This document shows, in pieces, positions 29,257 to 35,375 of a stretch of 64,000 nucleotides of DNA. Within the stretch, counting starts at the first letter, position 1. Every line of letters starts with the position of its first letter. Under the pieces are notes generated by a model. That model was not told where the DNA came from. It ran no database searches and worked only from the letters and a program-made list of their open reading frames with translations. Source of the DNA: a virus; the IMG/VR virus record IMGVR_UViG_3300034417_000014, positions 1 to 64,000 of that record. One strand, written 5' to 3'. The position numbers were made by a program, and so were the translations under genes.

Positions 29257-29291
29257 CAAGCACTTTATGTTGTGTAAAGTGCTTGCTCTTC
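29257..29291 (+). terminator. class C hairpin overlapping the next -35
   Basis: Perfect 11-bp stem CAAGCACTTTA/TAAAGTGCTTG with a 7-nt loop. The 3' arm ends in TTG, the first half of the -35 box TTGCTC; CTCTT follows instead of a clean T-run. Confidence 0.75.
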
Positions 29292-29311
29292 CACTTTCGT
29301 TCCGCTATAAT
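29283..29311 (+). promoter_or_regulatory. class C promoter
   Basis: TTGCTC, spacer TTCCACTTTCGTTCCGC, TATAAT; -35 overlaps a hairpin arm. Confidence 0.8.
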
Positions 29312-29344
29312 GCTAACACACAAACAGCAAAGCAGGGCCAAAAA

Positions 29345-29509
29345 ATGCAACAGCAACTTACAGTTCAAGATTTCGAAATCGACCTGCAAAAACTTGCTAT
29401 CCGCTACAAGTCCAAAAACGTGCAGCGCAAAGCAGCGGGCCGCCTTGTTATTTCATTCTACGCACACATTGCCCCACAATGCAAGCAAATCATTGCCGCT
29501 AAGTATTAA
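29345..29509 (+). CDS. hypothetical 54-aa protein, paralogue of 37188
   Basis: Start at 29345; leader GCAAAGCAGGGCCAAAAAATG. LTVQDFEIDLQKLAIRYKSKNVQRKAAGRLVISFYAHIAPQC; YAHIAPQC and the D-F-x-I-D motif recur in the 56-aa gene at 37188 with the same leader. Small, basic, helical. Unknown. Confidence 0.74.
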   Translation: MQQQLTVQDFEIDLQKLAIRYKSKNVQRKAAGRLVISFYAHIAPQCKQIIAAKY

Positions 29510-29518
29510 AAACAAAAT

Positions 29519-29542
29519 GCAGGCACTGTAAAAAGTGCTTGC
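29519..29542 (+). terminator. class C hairpin overlapping the next -35
   Basis: GCAGGCACT-gtaaaa-AGTGCTTGC, 9 bp with one G-U pair; the 3' arm includes TTGC of the following -35 box. Confidence 0.7.
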
Positions 29543-29567
29543 TCTTCCACTTTCGTTCCGCTATAAT
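29539..29567 (+). promoter_or_regulatory. class C promoter
   Basis: TTGCTC, spacer TTCCACTTTCGTTCCGC (identical to that at 29289), TATAAT. Confidence 0.8.
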
Positions 29568-29601
29568 GTTTACACACTAAACAACAAGGGAACACAACAA
29601 G

Positions 29602-29790
29602 ATGCCTACTGTATACGCGCAGATTGCAGCATTGCTTAAAAACACAACAGCAGAGCTAACTACAGAGGAAGTACGCGAGATGCTTGCAGACGGGGACACT
29701 GCAGACTTGTTAGCGCGTGTTACGTGCAATATACAAGACGAGGACATAGTTGCGCAAGTAGAGACGCTTGTAGAGCAAGCAACAGATTAA
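29602..29790 (+). CDS. hypothetical acidic 62-aa protein
   Basis: Helical and acidic: VYAQIAALLKNTTAELTTEEVREMLADGDTADLLARV...DIVAQVETLVEQ. Possibly a small DNA-mimic or adaptor, but that is only from charge. Single-gene unit. Confidence 0.74.
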   Translation: MPTVYAQIAALLKNTTAELTTEEVREMLADGDTADLLARVTCNIQDEDIVAQVETLVEQATD

Positions 29791-29797
29791 AAAGTGG

Positions 29798-29826
29798 TAG
29801 ACAAGCGGCAAGGACGCTGCTATAAT
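29798..29826 (+). promoter_or_regulatory. class B promoter with palindromic spacer
   Basis: TAGACA, 17 nt, TATAAT; AGCGGC-aaggac-GCTGCT, pairing kept through one G-U. Confidence 0.82.
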
Positions 29827-29863
29827 GTTTACACACTAACAGCAGCGCAACGGAGCAACAACT

Positions 29864-30223
29864 ATGTCGTACACGGAATCTTATACCTACGTCGAGGCAC
29901 AATCTACGCTAACTAATGCCCAAGTGCTTGACTTCTGCAAAACCTTGCAATTGCAAGCGCCTGCTATCAACGCGCATAAAATTATGCAAAAAGCAACCAA
30001 AGTCTACGACCTGGACGACGACGTTATAGCATTAAGCAACGCCACAGTCAAGACAATTATGCAAGTCCTCAACCTTACGGAAGAGCAATTAAGCTGCCTG
30101 CATAGCGAGTTTAGTTTTAACAGCTCTACCGCCGAGGTTGACAGCGACCTAATATTTGTGCGTCTGCTACGCGACACTAGCAAGTACATTTCGGAATGGG
30201 AGGCTATTGTAGCAGACCAATAA
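29864..30223 (+). CDS. hypothetical 119-aa protein
   Basis: Helical with acidic bias: TNAQVLDFCKTLQLQAPAINAHKIMQKATKVYDLDDDV, TVKTIMQVLNLTEEQLSCLHSEF. Single-gene unit ending in a class C hairpin. Unknown. Confidence 0.76.
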   Translation: MSYTESYTYVEAQSTLTNAQVLDFCKTLQLQAPAINAHKIMQKATKVYDLDDDVIALSNATVKTIMQVLNLTEEQLSCLHSEFSFNSSTAEVDSDLIFVRLLRDTSKYISEWEAIVADQ

Positions 30224-30230
30224 ACAAAAT

Positions 30231-30261
30231 GCAAGCACTTTATGTTGTGTAAAGTGCTTGC
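30231..30261 (+). terminator. class C hairpin overlapping the next -35
   Basis: Perfect 12-bp stem GCAAGCACTTTA/TAAAGTGCTTGC, loop TGTTGTG; the arm and loop repeat those at 29257. Confidence 0.78.
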
Positions 30262-30286
30262 TCTTTCACTTTAGTTCCACTATAAT
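30258..30286 (+). promoter_or_regulatory. class C promoter
   Basis: TTGCTC, spacer TTTCACTTTAGTTCCAC, TATAAT. Confidence 0.82.
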
Positions 30287-30319
30287 GTTTACACACTAAA
30301 GCAAACGGGAACTAAGAAA

Positions 30320-30532
30320 ATGGCACTTAACATTGTAGTAAGCGAAGCTACTGTCGAGGGCACCCGCACTATTTCGATCAACGGCCAACCTACTGCGTAC
30401 AAAATGCAACTAGACGAGAAGGGCTGGTGGCTTGTAACATACGGCGAGGAGTTTGTCGACTACTTTTTGCACTTGCATTGCATTTATTACACAATTGAAA
30501 TAGACTACACAATTATCCGCAAAATGGGTTGA
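30320..30532 (+). CDS. hypothetical 70-aa protein
   Basis: Beta-rich: ALNIVVSEATVEGTRTISINGQPTAYKMQLDEKGWWLVTYG, then an aromatic tail (FVDYFLHLHCIYYTIEIDYTII). Single-gene unit. Confidence 0.74.
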   Translation: MALNIVVSEATVEGTRTISINGQPTAYKMQLDEKGWWLVTYGEEFVDYFLHLHCIYYTIEIDYTIIRKMG

Positions 30533-30557
30533 CATTCCTTTCCACTTTCGTTATAAT
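30529..30557 (+). promoter_or_regulatory. class A promoter
   Basis: TTGACA, spacer TTCCTTTCCACTTTCGT, TATAAT; overlaps the preceding stop. Confidence 0.86.
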
Positions 30558-30588
30558 GTTTACACACTAAACAAACGGAGTAGTAAAA

Positions 30589-30780
30589 ATGCTAACAGCA
30601 GAAGACGGCGCAAAGATGAAAGATCTCAAGGCGCGTGTATTGGCAAACAAGCCAGTCTCCGATGTTGAGAAGCAGTGGATCTTGGATAAGCTAAAGCAAG
30701 AGAAGTCGCTTGTCAACCCCAAAGTTGTACAAGCTGCGCGCAACAGTGGCTTCAACGTAGATGGGATACTTGTCAAGTGA
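30589..30780 (+). CDS. hypothetical 63-aa helical protein
   Basis: AEDGAKMKDLKARVLANKPVSDVEKQWILDKLKQEKSL: charged helices. Lys/Asp-rich. ATGA-type overlap with the next gene. Confidence 0.74.
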   Translation: MLTAEDGAKMKDLKARVLANKPVSDVEKQWILDKLKQEKSLVNPKVVQAARNSGFNVDGILVK

Positions 30781-30998
30781 AATTACTCGATCCGTTGCTT
30801 CCCTTCTTGTCAATACACGGAAACACGTACATTGTCAAGTCTGGCCATATTGTTCGGAGCAATGACGTAGACGTTAGCTTCTTTTACGTGGAAGGTCAAC
30901 AGGTCATTGCATACTTTGAGAACGAGCAGGACGGGGCCTACGAGGAAGTTATTCACAGTCTAAGCGTAATAAAAGTATTCGAAAGAGTTGACTTTTAG
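30777..30998 (+). CDS. hypothetical 73-aa protein
   Basis: Beta-rich: NTYIVKSGHIVRSNDVDVSFFYVEGQQVIAYFENEQDG, then YEEVIHSLSVIKVFERV. Coupled to 30589; the next promoter begins inside its 3' end. Confidence 0.72.
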   Translation: MKLLDPLLPFLSIHGNTYIVKSGHIVRSNDVDVSFFYVEGQQVIAYFENEQDGAYEEVIHSLSVIKVFERVDF

Positions 30999-31016
30999 TT
31001 CCACTTCCGCTATTAT
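30988..31016 (+). promoter_or_regulatory. class A promoter
   Basis: TTGACT, spacer TTTAGTTCCACTTCCGC, TATTAT. Confidence 0.83.
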
Positions 31017-31047
31017 GTTTACACACTAAACAACTAGGTGCAAGCAA

Positions 31048-31266
31048 ATGGCGGAATACACTTTAGTTAGACAGCAAAAGAAGAGCAGCGGGTTCTCCGG
31101 GTACCTCCTGGAGCATGGGGAACAAGTCGCAGCAGTCACCCGACCAAACGGAACAGTGCGGGATTATAAAGTCCGGTGGTTCACTGATCGTGCTATAGCA
31201 CGTTTCCAAACGTATTGCAACTGCCTATCCATCGAAGAAACACTCGAGGCATTAGAGCCAAAATAG
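31048..31266 (+). CDS. hypothetical 72-aa protein
   Basis: VRQQKKSSGFSGYLLEHGEQVAAVTRPNGTVRDYKVRWFTDRAIARFQTYC: basic, beta-rich first half, then a helix SIEETLEALE. Unknown. Confidence 0.75.
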   Translation: MAEYTLVRQQKKSSGFSGYLLEHGEQVAAVTRPNGTVRDYKVRWFTDRAIARFQTYCNCLSIEETLEALEPK

Positions 31267-31269
31267 TGG

Positions 31270-31298
31270 TAGACAAGCGGGGGAAACCCCGCTATAAT
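31270..31298 (+). promoter_or_regulatory. class B promoter with palindromic spacer
   Basis: TAGACA, 17 nt, TATAAT; AGCGGGG-gaaa-CCCCGCT. The 50 nt around it are the same as those at 32371 and 32611. Confidence 0.87.
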
Positions 31299-31330
31299 GT
31301 TTACATACTAAAGCAAACGGAGCAAAGAAC

Positions 31331-31690
31331 ATGATCGAAGACTACAGCACAATCAAAGTTGGGCAGCAAGTATCCGTACAAAGCAGAGGGCACTCTGAGG
31401 GCGTTTACGAGGTAACTAAAGTAAACAAGATGCGCGTAGAAGTCAAGCGTATATCCGACGGATACGAACGTGCGTTTTCTGTCAAGACCCAAATTGAACT
31501 TAACCGACTTTACCGCGATCGTTACAACACAGCGCGCATTGAAACAGTGCATACCAAAATGGTGCGGGAAGCATGCGAAGCAGCGCGTAGAATTAAGCGT
31601 GAACTGTTTGACAAAGCTGCAGAAGCAGCTACACGTAACCATCTCGCAGATCTCAAAGAACTTGTCCAACAACTCGAAAACTTAGCATAA
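31331..31690 (+). CDS. hypothetical 119-aa protein with KOW/SH3-like N-terminus
   Basis: Residues 8-50 (STIKVGQQVSVQSRGHSEGVYEVTKVNKMRVEVKRISDG) look like a small barrel; residues 60-118 are helical and basic (ETVHTKMVREACEAARRIKRELFDKAAEAATR). May bind RNA. Followed by a membrane protein in the same unit. Confidence 0.75.
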   Translation: MIEDYSTIKVGQQVSVQSRGHSEGVYEVTKVNKMRVEVKRISDGYERAFSVKTQIELNRLYRDRYNTARIETVHTKMVREACEAARRIKRELFDKAAEAATRNHLADLKELVQQLENLA

Positions 31691-31700
31691 GGAAGGGGCA

Positions 31701-32012
31701 ATGTCAATGGTCAACCCAATCATCGTAGTATTGTGTTCCGTAGCAGTCCTATTCGTAGTAGGCTACATAGCTGTCCAGGGTGGCGTGAAGGAGTCACTGT
31801 GCGCGTTCCTTTGCTTTACAGCAGCAACAGTCACGATCATAACCTACAACGCAGGGCACGGGAATCTTGTTGCTATGGGCTTTACAGGGGCGGTGGCGCT
31901 GCTCATGGCGTGCATGTGGTCATGGAAAAATCCACTCAACAAGGCACTAACCCTCCTCCTAATACTAACAGCACTCTTGAACTCTGTCAACTTTTATCAT
32001 TTGTTTAAATAG
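31701..32012 (+). CDS. membrane protein, 103 aa
   Basis: Four hydrophobic spans fill nearly the whole chain (about 6-26, 33-52, 58-75, 82-100). AAGGAAGGGG upstream of the ATG. Unknown. Confidence 0.78.
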   Translation: MSMVNPIIVVLCSVAVLFVVGYIAVQGGVKESLCAFLCFTAATVTIITYNAGHGNLVAMGFTGAVALLMACMWSWKNPLNKALTLLLILTALLNSVNFYHLFK

Positions 32013-32015
32013 TGG

Positions 32016-32044
32016 TAGACAAGTGGGTGAAAGCCCGCTATAAT
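32016..32044 (+). promoter_or_regulatory. class B promoter with palindromic spacer
   Basis: TAGACA, 17 nt, TATAAT; AGTGGG-tgaaag-CCCGCT, pairing kept by a U-G. Confidence 0.85.
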
Positions 32045-32075
32045 GTTTACATACTAAACAAACGGAGTAAAGCAA

Positions 32076-32363
32076 ATGGCTAAGCAAACAATGAAGCACA
32101 AAGTTAAAGCATTGTTGGACGAGAACGGCTTGGAATATGGCCGCAACAAAGCAGGCGACATTGTAGTGCGCAAGGGCTACTTTTACAAAGGCAACGCTAC
32201 GCACGAAGCATTGGCAACGCGCATTATGGGAATGTTGACACAGGAAGGATTACGTGCTACGGTGGTCGAGTCCTACGATCAATGGGCCCCGTTTAACGGC
32301 GGGGCAAGCACTGCAAAAAACTCCCACTTCGCAGTTGTACTCCGCGTAACAGAGGAAGCGTAA
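32076..32363 (+). CDS. hypothetical 95-aa protein
   Basis: MKHKVKALLDENGLEYGRNKAGDIVVRKGYFYKGNATHEALATRIMGML: helix-strand-strand-helix, then LRATVVESYDQW and a final strand HFAVVLRVTEE. Pattern suggests a small alpha/beta (dsRBD-like or KH-like) fold, not proven. Confidence 0.76.
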   Translation: MAKQTMKHKVKALLDENGLEYGRNKAGDIVVRKGYFYKGNATHEALATRIMGMLTQEGLRATVVESYDQWAPFNGGASTAKNSHFAVVLRVTEEA

Positions 32364-32437
32364 ATAGTGGTAGACAAGCGGGGGAAACCCCGCTATAATG
32401 TTTACATACTAAACAAGTGGAGCAAAGCAAATGGCAC
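32362..32437 (+). repeat. 76-bp direct repeat, copy 1
   Basis: Spans promoter, leader, start codon and two more codons (ATGGCAC) and is identical to 32602-32677. Together the copies flank the 58-aa gene. Confidence 0.95.
32371..32399 (+). promoter_or_regulatory. class B promoter with palindromic spacer
   Basis: TAGACA, 17 nt, TATAAT; AGCGGGG-gaaa-CCCCGCT. Confidence 0.87.
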
Positions 32438-32607
32438 ATACATTTACAACTTGGAATGCTTATGTAAACAATCGTAAGATTGACAGCGCGCATTACTTGT
32501 CGTCCATGACCAAAGAGGACGTGACCAAAGATATGCAAGTGTGGGCAGATTATTTCCTCCCTGTCAAGAAGGCATCCAAAATTGTAGTGCGCAAAGCCCG
32601 CAAATAG
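32431..32607 (+). CDS. hypothetical 58-aa protein
   Basis: Full promoter and leader (AAGTGGAGCAAAGCAAATG) precede it. Sequence HTFTTWNAYVNNRKIDSAHYLSSMTKEDVTKDMQVWADYF ending in a very basic KKASKIVVRKARK. Possibly nucleic-acid binding. Enclosed between two identical 76-bp repeats, so it could be lost or gained by simple recombination. Confidence 0.78.
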   Translation: MAHTFTTWNAYVNNRKIDSAHYLSSMTKEDVTKDMQVWADYFLPVKKASKIVVRKARK

Positions 32608-32677
32608 TGGTAGACAAGCGGGGGAAACCCCGCTATAATGTTTACATACTAAACAAGTGGAGCAAAGCAAATGGCAC
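32602..32677 (+). repeat. 76-bp direct repeat, copy 2
   Basis: Identical to 32362-32437; copies are 240 bp apart start to start. Confidence 0.95.
32611..32639 (+). promoter_or_regulatory. class B promoter with palindromic spacer
   Basis: Same sequence as the promoter at 32371. Confidence 0.87.
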
Positions 32678-32880
32678 GCAACATGTTAACATTGGAAACA
32701 GTACACGGCGTAATGTTTTGCAAGCTGGGAGCAAAGCGTCCAACCCCAGCGCAAGCGGCTACAGCACTGGAACAACTGTCCCCAGTAGTATACGCTAAAC
32801 AAGTTTTGGGCGTACAGCGGGCAGCAGACAGCACTACAGCAGCGGTCCTGCGCTACTTGGAAGCAATTAAAAACGGTTAA
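32671..32880 (+). CDS. hypothetical 69-aa protein
   Basis: ARNMLTLETVHGVMFCKLGAKRPTPAQAATALEQLSPVVYAKQVLG: strand then helices, Ala-rich C-terminus (TTAAVLRYLEAIKNG). Unknown; shares its first three codons with the upstream gene through the repeat. Confidence 0.75.
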   Translation: MARNMLTLETVHGVMFCKLGAKRPTPAQAATALEQLSPVVYAKQVLGVQRAADSTTAAVLRYLEAIKNG

Positions 32881-32898
32881 GAAAGATGCAATAAGTGG

Positions 32899-32927
32899 TA
32901 GACAAACGAAAGTTTACCACTTATAAT
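32899..32927 (+). promoter_or_regulatory. class B promoter, AT-type palindrome
   Basis: TAGACA, 17 nt, TATAAT; spacer contains AAAC-gaaa-GTTT, shifted relative to the other class B repeats. Confidence 0.82.
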
Positions 32928-32959
32928 GTTTACACACTAAAGCAAACGAGTAAACAAAT

Positions 32960-33178
32960 ATGTTTCAAATATCCGGCTTTTACTTAGACCAAAAATTGGT
33001 TGACTTGTTCGACAAACTCACAGCAGTGCCAAACGTGCAGGCAGGGCAAGTGGCAGCGGGTATGAACGTGGCGTTGGGACAATTGACCAACTGCCGCACA
33101 ATCCAAACTGCAAAGGACTTGACTTCTTTTGTAGAGGCAGTTGAACACTTTAAAGAAAACGAAACAGAAAAAGGTTGA
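32960..33178 (+). CDS. hypothetical 72-aa protein
   Basis: FQISGFYLDQKLVDLFDKLTAVPNVQAGQVAAGMNVALGQL: mostly helical; C-terminal DLTSFVEAVEHFKENETEKG. The leader lacks a clear SD except AACGAGT. Unknown. Confidence 0.73.
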   Translation: MFQISGFYLDQKLVDLFDKLTAVPNVQAGQVAAGMNVALGQLTNCRTIQTAKDLTSFVEAVEHFKENETEKG

Positions 33179-33203
33179 CTTACCGAAACACTTCCACTAT
33201 ACT
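33175..33203 (+). promoter_or_regulatory. class A promoter
   Basis: TTGACT, spacer TACCGAAACACTTCCAC, TATACT; overlaps the preceding stop. Confidence 0.82.
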
Positions 33204-33249
33204 GTTAACACTTAAACAAACAACTTAACTAGCAAACGGAGCAACAGAA

Positions 33250-33630
33250 ATGAAAAAATTCACAGTAGCGGGTTTTAGCGTTTCCGAGAAAGGCGAACAC
33301 AAAATGCGTTTTGCCAATCATCCAAACCGTGTACGTGTACTGCACTATGCCGGCCACACAGACATCCAACTGTACAAGCTGCCACGCGCAATGGACAAGG
33401 ACAAAGCTACAGCATGGCTGGAAGCAGGCTCCTACAAAGAGGTTGAGCAGATTGCATATGCTCCCCGCGCTGAAGCAGCTCCAAAAGAAGCTACACCAAA
33501 AACAAAGAAAGTCAAGACATTGACTTTTGAGCAAGCACTTGAACAGATCCCATTGCGCGAGAAAGGACGCTTTATTAAGAAGGCAGTGCGCGAGGAAATG
33601 GCACGGGAGCTGATGGCAGCACAGGCGTAA
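33250..33630 (+). CDS. hypothetical 126-aa protein
   Basis: Residues 1-60: beta-rich (KKFTVAGFSVSEKGEHKMRFANHPNRVRVLHYAGHTDIQLYKLPRAM). Residues 75-95: Ala/Pro/Lys linker (APRAEAAPKEATPKTKKVK). C-terminal helices TFEQALEQIPLREKGRFIKKAVREEMARELMA. Domain-linker-helix layout resembles the 208-aa protein at 17352. Unknown. Confidence 0.77.
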   Translation: MKKFTVAGFSVSEKGEHKMRFANHPNRVRVLHYAGHTDIQLYKLPRAMDKDKATAWLEAGSYKEVEQIAYAPRAEAAPKEATPKTKKVKTLTFEQALEQIPLREKGRFIKKAVREEMARELMAAQA

Positions 33631-33648
33631 CACAATCCCTCCAACAGA

Positions 33649-33679
33649 GCAAGCACTTTAAATAACATAAGGTGCTTGC
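33649..33679 (+). terminator. class C hairpin overlapping the next -35
   Basis: GCAAGCAC/GTGCTTGC, 8 bp, long AT loop; 3' arm overlaps TTGCTC. Confidence 0.68.
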
Positions 33680-33704
33680 TCTTTCTTTTCACTTTGCTTA
33701 TAAT
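33676..33704 (+). promoter_or_regulatory. class C promoter
   Basis: TTGCTC, 17 nt, TATAAT. Confidence 0.8.
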
Positions 33705-33737
33705 ACTTACACACAAACAGCAAAGGGAACACAAAAA

Positions 33738-34031
33738 ATGACTACTTATGTTAAACTTGTTAAATGCAATGTTAGCAGCATTTGGGAAGACATGTGTAGC
33801 TGCAACTACAACGAGCTGGGCGAGAGCTATACAGTAGCAACAGACGAAGACGAGGAAATGGTCTACGCTGACGACGTTGTTGTTGACAAAGTAGTAGAAG
33901 CTAGTGTAGTAACTATGATTGGCAGCGCGGGCGGGGAAGTACGCTGTTTTGAAGAGACGCACAAAGTTTTGCTTGACAAAGACGGAAACGTGTTTATTTT
34001 AGAAGACGATTTTGAGGAGTATTTTTGCTAA
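33738..34031 (+). CDS. hypothetical acidic 97-aa protein
   Basis: Start at 33738; leader CAGCAAAGGGAACACAAAAAATG. YVKLVKCNVSSIWEDMCSCNYNELGESYTVATDEDEEMVYADDVVVDKVVE, strongly acidic and beta-rich, with four cysteines. Ends FILEDDFEEYFC. May mimic nucleic acid or bind metal, judged from composition only. Confidence 0.76.
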   Translation: MTTYVKLVKCNVSSIWEDMCSCNYNELGESYTVATDEDEEMVYADDVVVDKVVEASVVTMIGSAGGEVRCFEETHKVLLDKDGNVFILEDDFEEYFC

Positions 34032-34047
34032 TAGCGTAACAAAGTGG

Positions 34048-34076
34048 TAGACAACAGGGACGTTGTTTGCTATTAT
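34048..34076 (+). promoter_or_regulatory. class B promoter, shifted palindrome
   Basis: TAGACA, 17 nt, TATTAT; spacer ACA-gggacg-TTGT gives a short shifted repeat (AACA/TGTT). Confidence 0.8.
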
Positions 34077-34108
34077 GTTTACACACTAAAGCAAACGGAG
34101 CAGCGCAA

Positions 34109-34252
34109 ATGAAGATCGAAGCATACGGCGTGAAGGGCATGAAGAGCAAGCAATGGAGCAAAACCTTTGCAAGTGAAGCAGCAATGGAAGCGTGGTGCGA
34201 GAAGAACGATGCGCAAGTCCTGGGCTACAGGGAGGCAGAGCAAAGCAAGTAA
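34109..34252 (+). CDS. hypothetical 47-aa protein
   Basis: Start at 34109 after AACGGAGCAGCGCAAATG. KIEAYGVKGMKSKQWSKTFASEAAMEAWCEKNDAQVLGYREAEQ: strand, basic loop, helix, strand. Such SxxAMxAWxEKNxAxVLGYR patterns occur in small phage proteins. Unknown. Confidence 0.74.
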   Translation: MKIEAYGVKGMKSKQWSKTFASEAAMEAWCEKNDAQVLGYREAEQSK

Positions 34253-34259
34253 ATAATGG

Positions 34260-34288
34260 TAGACTAGCGGGGGAAACCCCGCTATACT
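34260..34288 (+). promoter_or_regulatory. class B promoter with palindromic spacer
   Basis: TAGACT, 17 nt, TATACT; AGCGGGG-gaaa-CCCCGCT. Followed by a short leader (23 nt). Confidence 0.83.
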
Positions 34289-34311
34289 GTCTGCACATTA
34301 AAGGAGCACAC

Positions 34312-34539
34312 ATGGAAACAAAAGTTAAAGACGTATTAAAAACACTCATGAAGAACCGTTGCAGTGAACTTTCCAGAACGGTTGACGGCCTTGGCAAAAA
34401 GATGCGTGAGGCAAAGAACGATCCTGACAAACTAGCAGAAGTCAAGCTGTTGTATGCTGAGTACAGGGGCAGGCTAGAAGAAGCAAAGAACGGATATCGT
34501 CAACTAGAAACTGCAGAACAATTAGCTAAGAACGGTTGA
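34312..34539 (+). CDS. hypothetical 75-aa coiled-coil protein
   Basis: Start at 34312 with AAGGAG 6 nt upstream; a longer frame from 34192 runs through the promoter and is rejected. Almost all helix and charged: VKDVLKTLMKNRCSELSRTVDGLGKKMREAKNDPDKLAEVKLLYAEYRGRLEEAKNGYRQLE. Confidence 0.77.
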   Translation: METKVKDVLKTLMKNRCSELSRTVDGLGKKMREAKNDPDKLAEVKLLYAEYRGRLEEAKNGYRQLETAEQLAKNG

Positions 34540-34564
34540 CTTCCCACTTCCATACCGCTATAAT
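34536..34564 (+). promoter_or_regulatory. class A promoter
   Basis: TTGACT, spacer TCCCACTTCCATACCGC, TATAAT; overlaps the preceding stop. Confidence 0.85.
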
Positions 34565-34595
34565 GTTTACACACTAAACAAGCGGAGCAACTAGC

Positions 34596-34784
34596 ATGTC
34601 CAACAACGTAGCCAAGCAACTAGCAGATAACAAGATCCCGTTTACTACTAAGCGCACAATGAGCAACGGGTTCCACGGCACAGTGTTTTTGTTCCCTACA
34701 AGATACGCTGCTGTCAAGGCACAGAAGGTTACTGGCCTCACGTGGACACGCTACAACAAAGAGTGGCAGTTTACAACCTATTAA
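34596..34784 (+). CDS. hypothetical 62-aa basic protein
   Basis: NNVAKQLADNKIPFTTKRTMSNGFHGTVFLFPTRYAAVKAQKVTGLTWTRYNKEWQF: helix, strands, helix, basic surface; may bind nucleic acid. Unknown. Confidence 0.75.
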   Translation: MSNNVAKQLADNKIPFTTKRTMSNGFHGTVFLFPTRYAAVKAQKVTGLTWTRYNKEWQFTTY

Positions 34785-34789
34785 TGTGG

Positions 34790-34818
34790 TTGACATGTGG
34801 AAAGGATTCCACTATAAT
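34790..34818 (+). promoter_or_regulatory. class B-type promoter with palindromic spacer
   Basis: TTGACA, 17 nt, TATAAT; GTGGAA-agga-TTCCAC, yet another base-paired variant. Confidence 0.84.
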
Positions 34819-34849
34819 GTTTACACACTAAGCAACTGAGTACAAGAAC

Positions 34850-35125
34850 ATGGCAAACCAACTGTGTCAACTAATTGATTTGTTAGGCGTGACATTGACA
34901 GACGACAGGATAGGCGTGCATGTTAGAGGTGAGCTAGACATCTACATGTTGGTGTTGACAGACAAGGTAGAGTGGCAAGACCCTAATGACCCAACGTGTG
35001 GCAACGGTGATGGCTTGCTATACTTCACAGCTAAGGTACAGGCACGTGACTGGTCAGGCGAGCAGTATGAAGAAACACTCTTATGCGCCTACAGTCAAGA
35101 AGAAAACTTCATTTATATTAGTTGA
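34850..35125 (+). CDS. hypothetical acidic 91-aa protein
   Basis: LCQLIDLLGVTLTDDRIGVHVRGELDIYMLVLTDKVEWQDP: strands; then GDGLLYFTAKVQARDWSGEQYEETLLCAYSQEENFIYIS. Likely a beta-sandwich. Single-gene unit. Confidence 0.75.
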   Translation: MANQLCQLIDLLGVTLTDDRIGVHVRGELDIYMLVLTDKVEWQDPNDPTCGNGDGLLYFTAKVQARDWSGEQYEETLLCAYSQEENFIYIS

Positions 35126-35150
35126 CATTCCTTTCCACTTCCACTATAAT
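35122..35150 (+). promoter_or_regulatory. class A promoter
   Basis: TTGACA, spacer TTCCTTTCCACTTCCAC, TATAAT; overlaps the preceding stop. Confidence 0.87.
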
Positions 35151-35182
35151 GTTTACATACTAAAGCAACGGAGCAAAGCAAA

Positions 35183-35374
35183 ATGGCAAAACTAATTACG
35201 TTACTGGTGTGTTTGGTTATGGTCATTGGTGGTGGTGGCTTTTTTGTACACTACGCTAAGGAGTGGATTGAGAAGTGGAACATGGACACTTGGGTAACTG
35301 ACGTTGTGGTGCTTGGTTGTGCTGCTAACGTGTTTTTTATGGGCTTCATCCTCGCATACAGCATCTGCTACTAA
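35183..35374 (+). CDS. membrane protein, 63 aa
   Basis: Two spans (about 2-25 and 40-61) around KEWIEKWNMDTWV. Leader CAACGGAGCAAAGCAAAATG. Unknown. Confidence 0.76.
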   Translation: MAKLITLLVCLVMVIGGGGFFVHYAKEWIEKWNMDTWVTDVVVLGCAANVFFMGFILAYSICY

Positions 35375-35375
35375 G

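Noticed and set aside
33229-33962. 134-aa and 176-aa minus-strand frames
   Set aside because: Antisense to genes with promoters, leaders and plausible proteins.
9315-34288. Class B spacer palindromes as ordinary intrinsic terminators
   Set aside because: No T-run follows the stem; TATAATG follows instead. Kept as a finding of unknown role.
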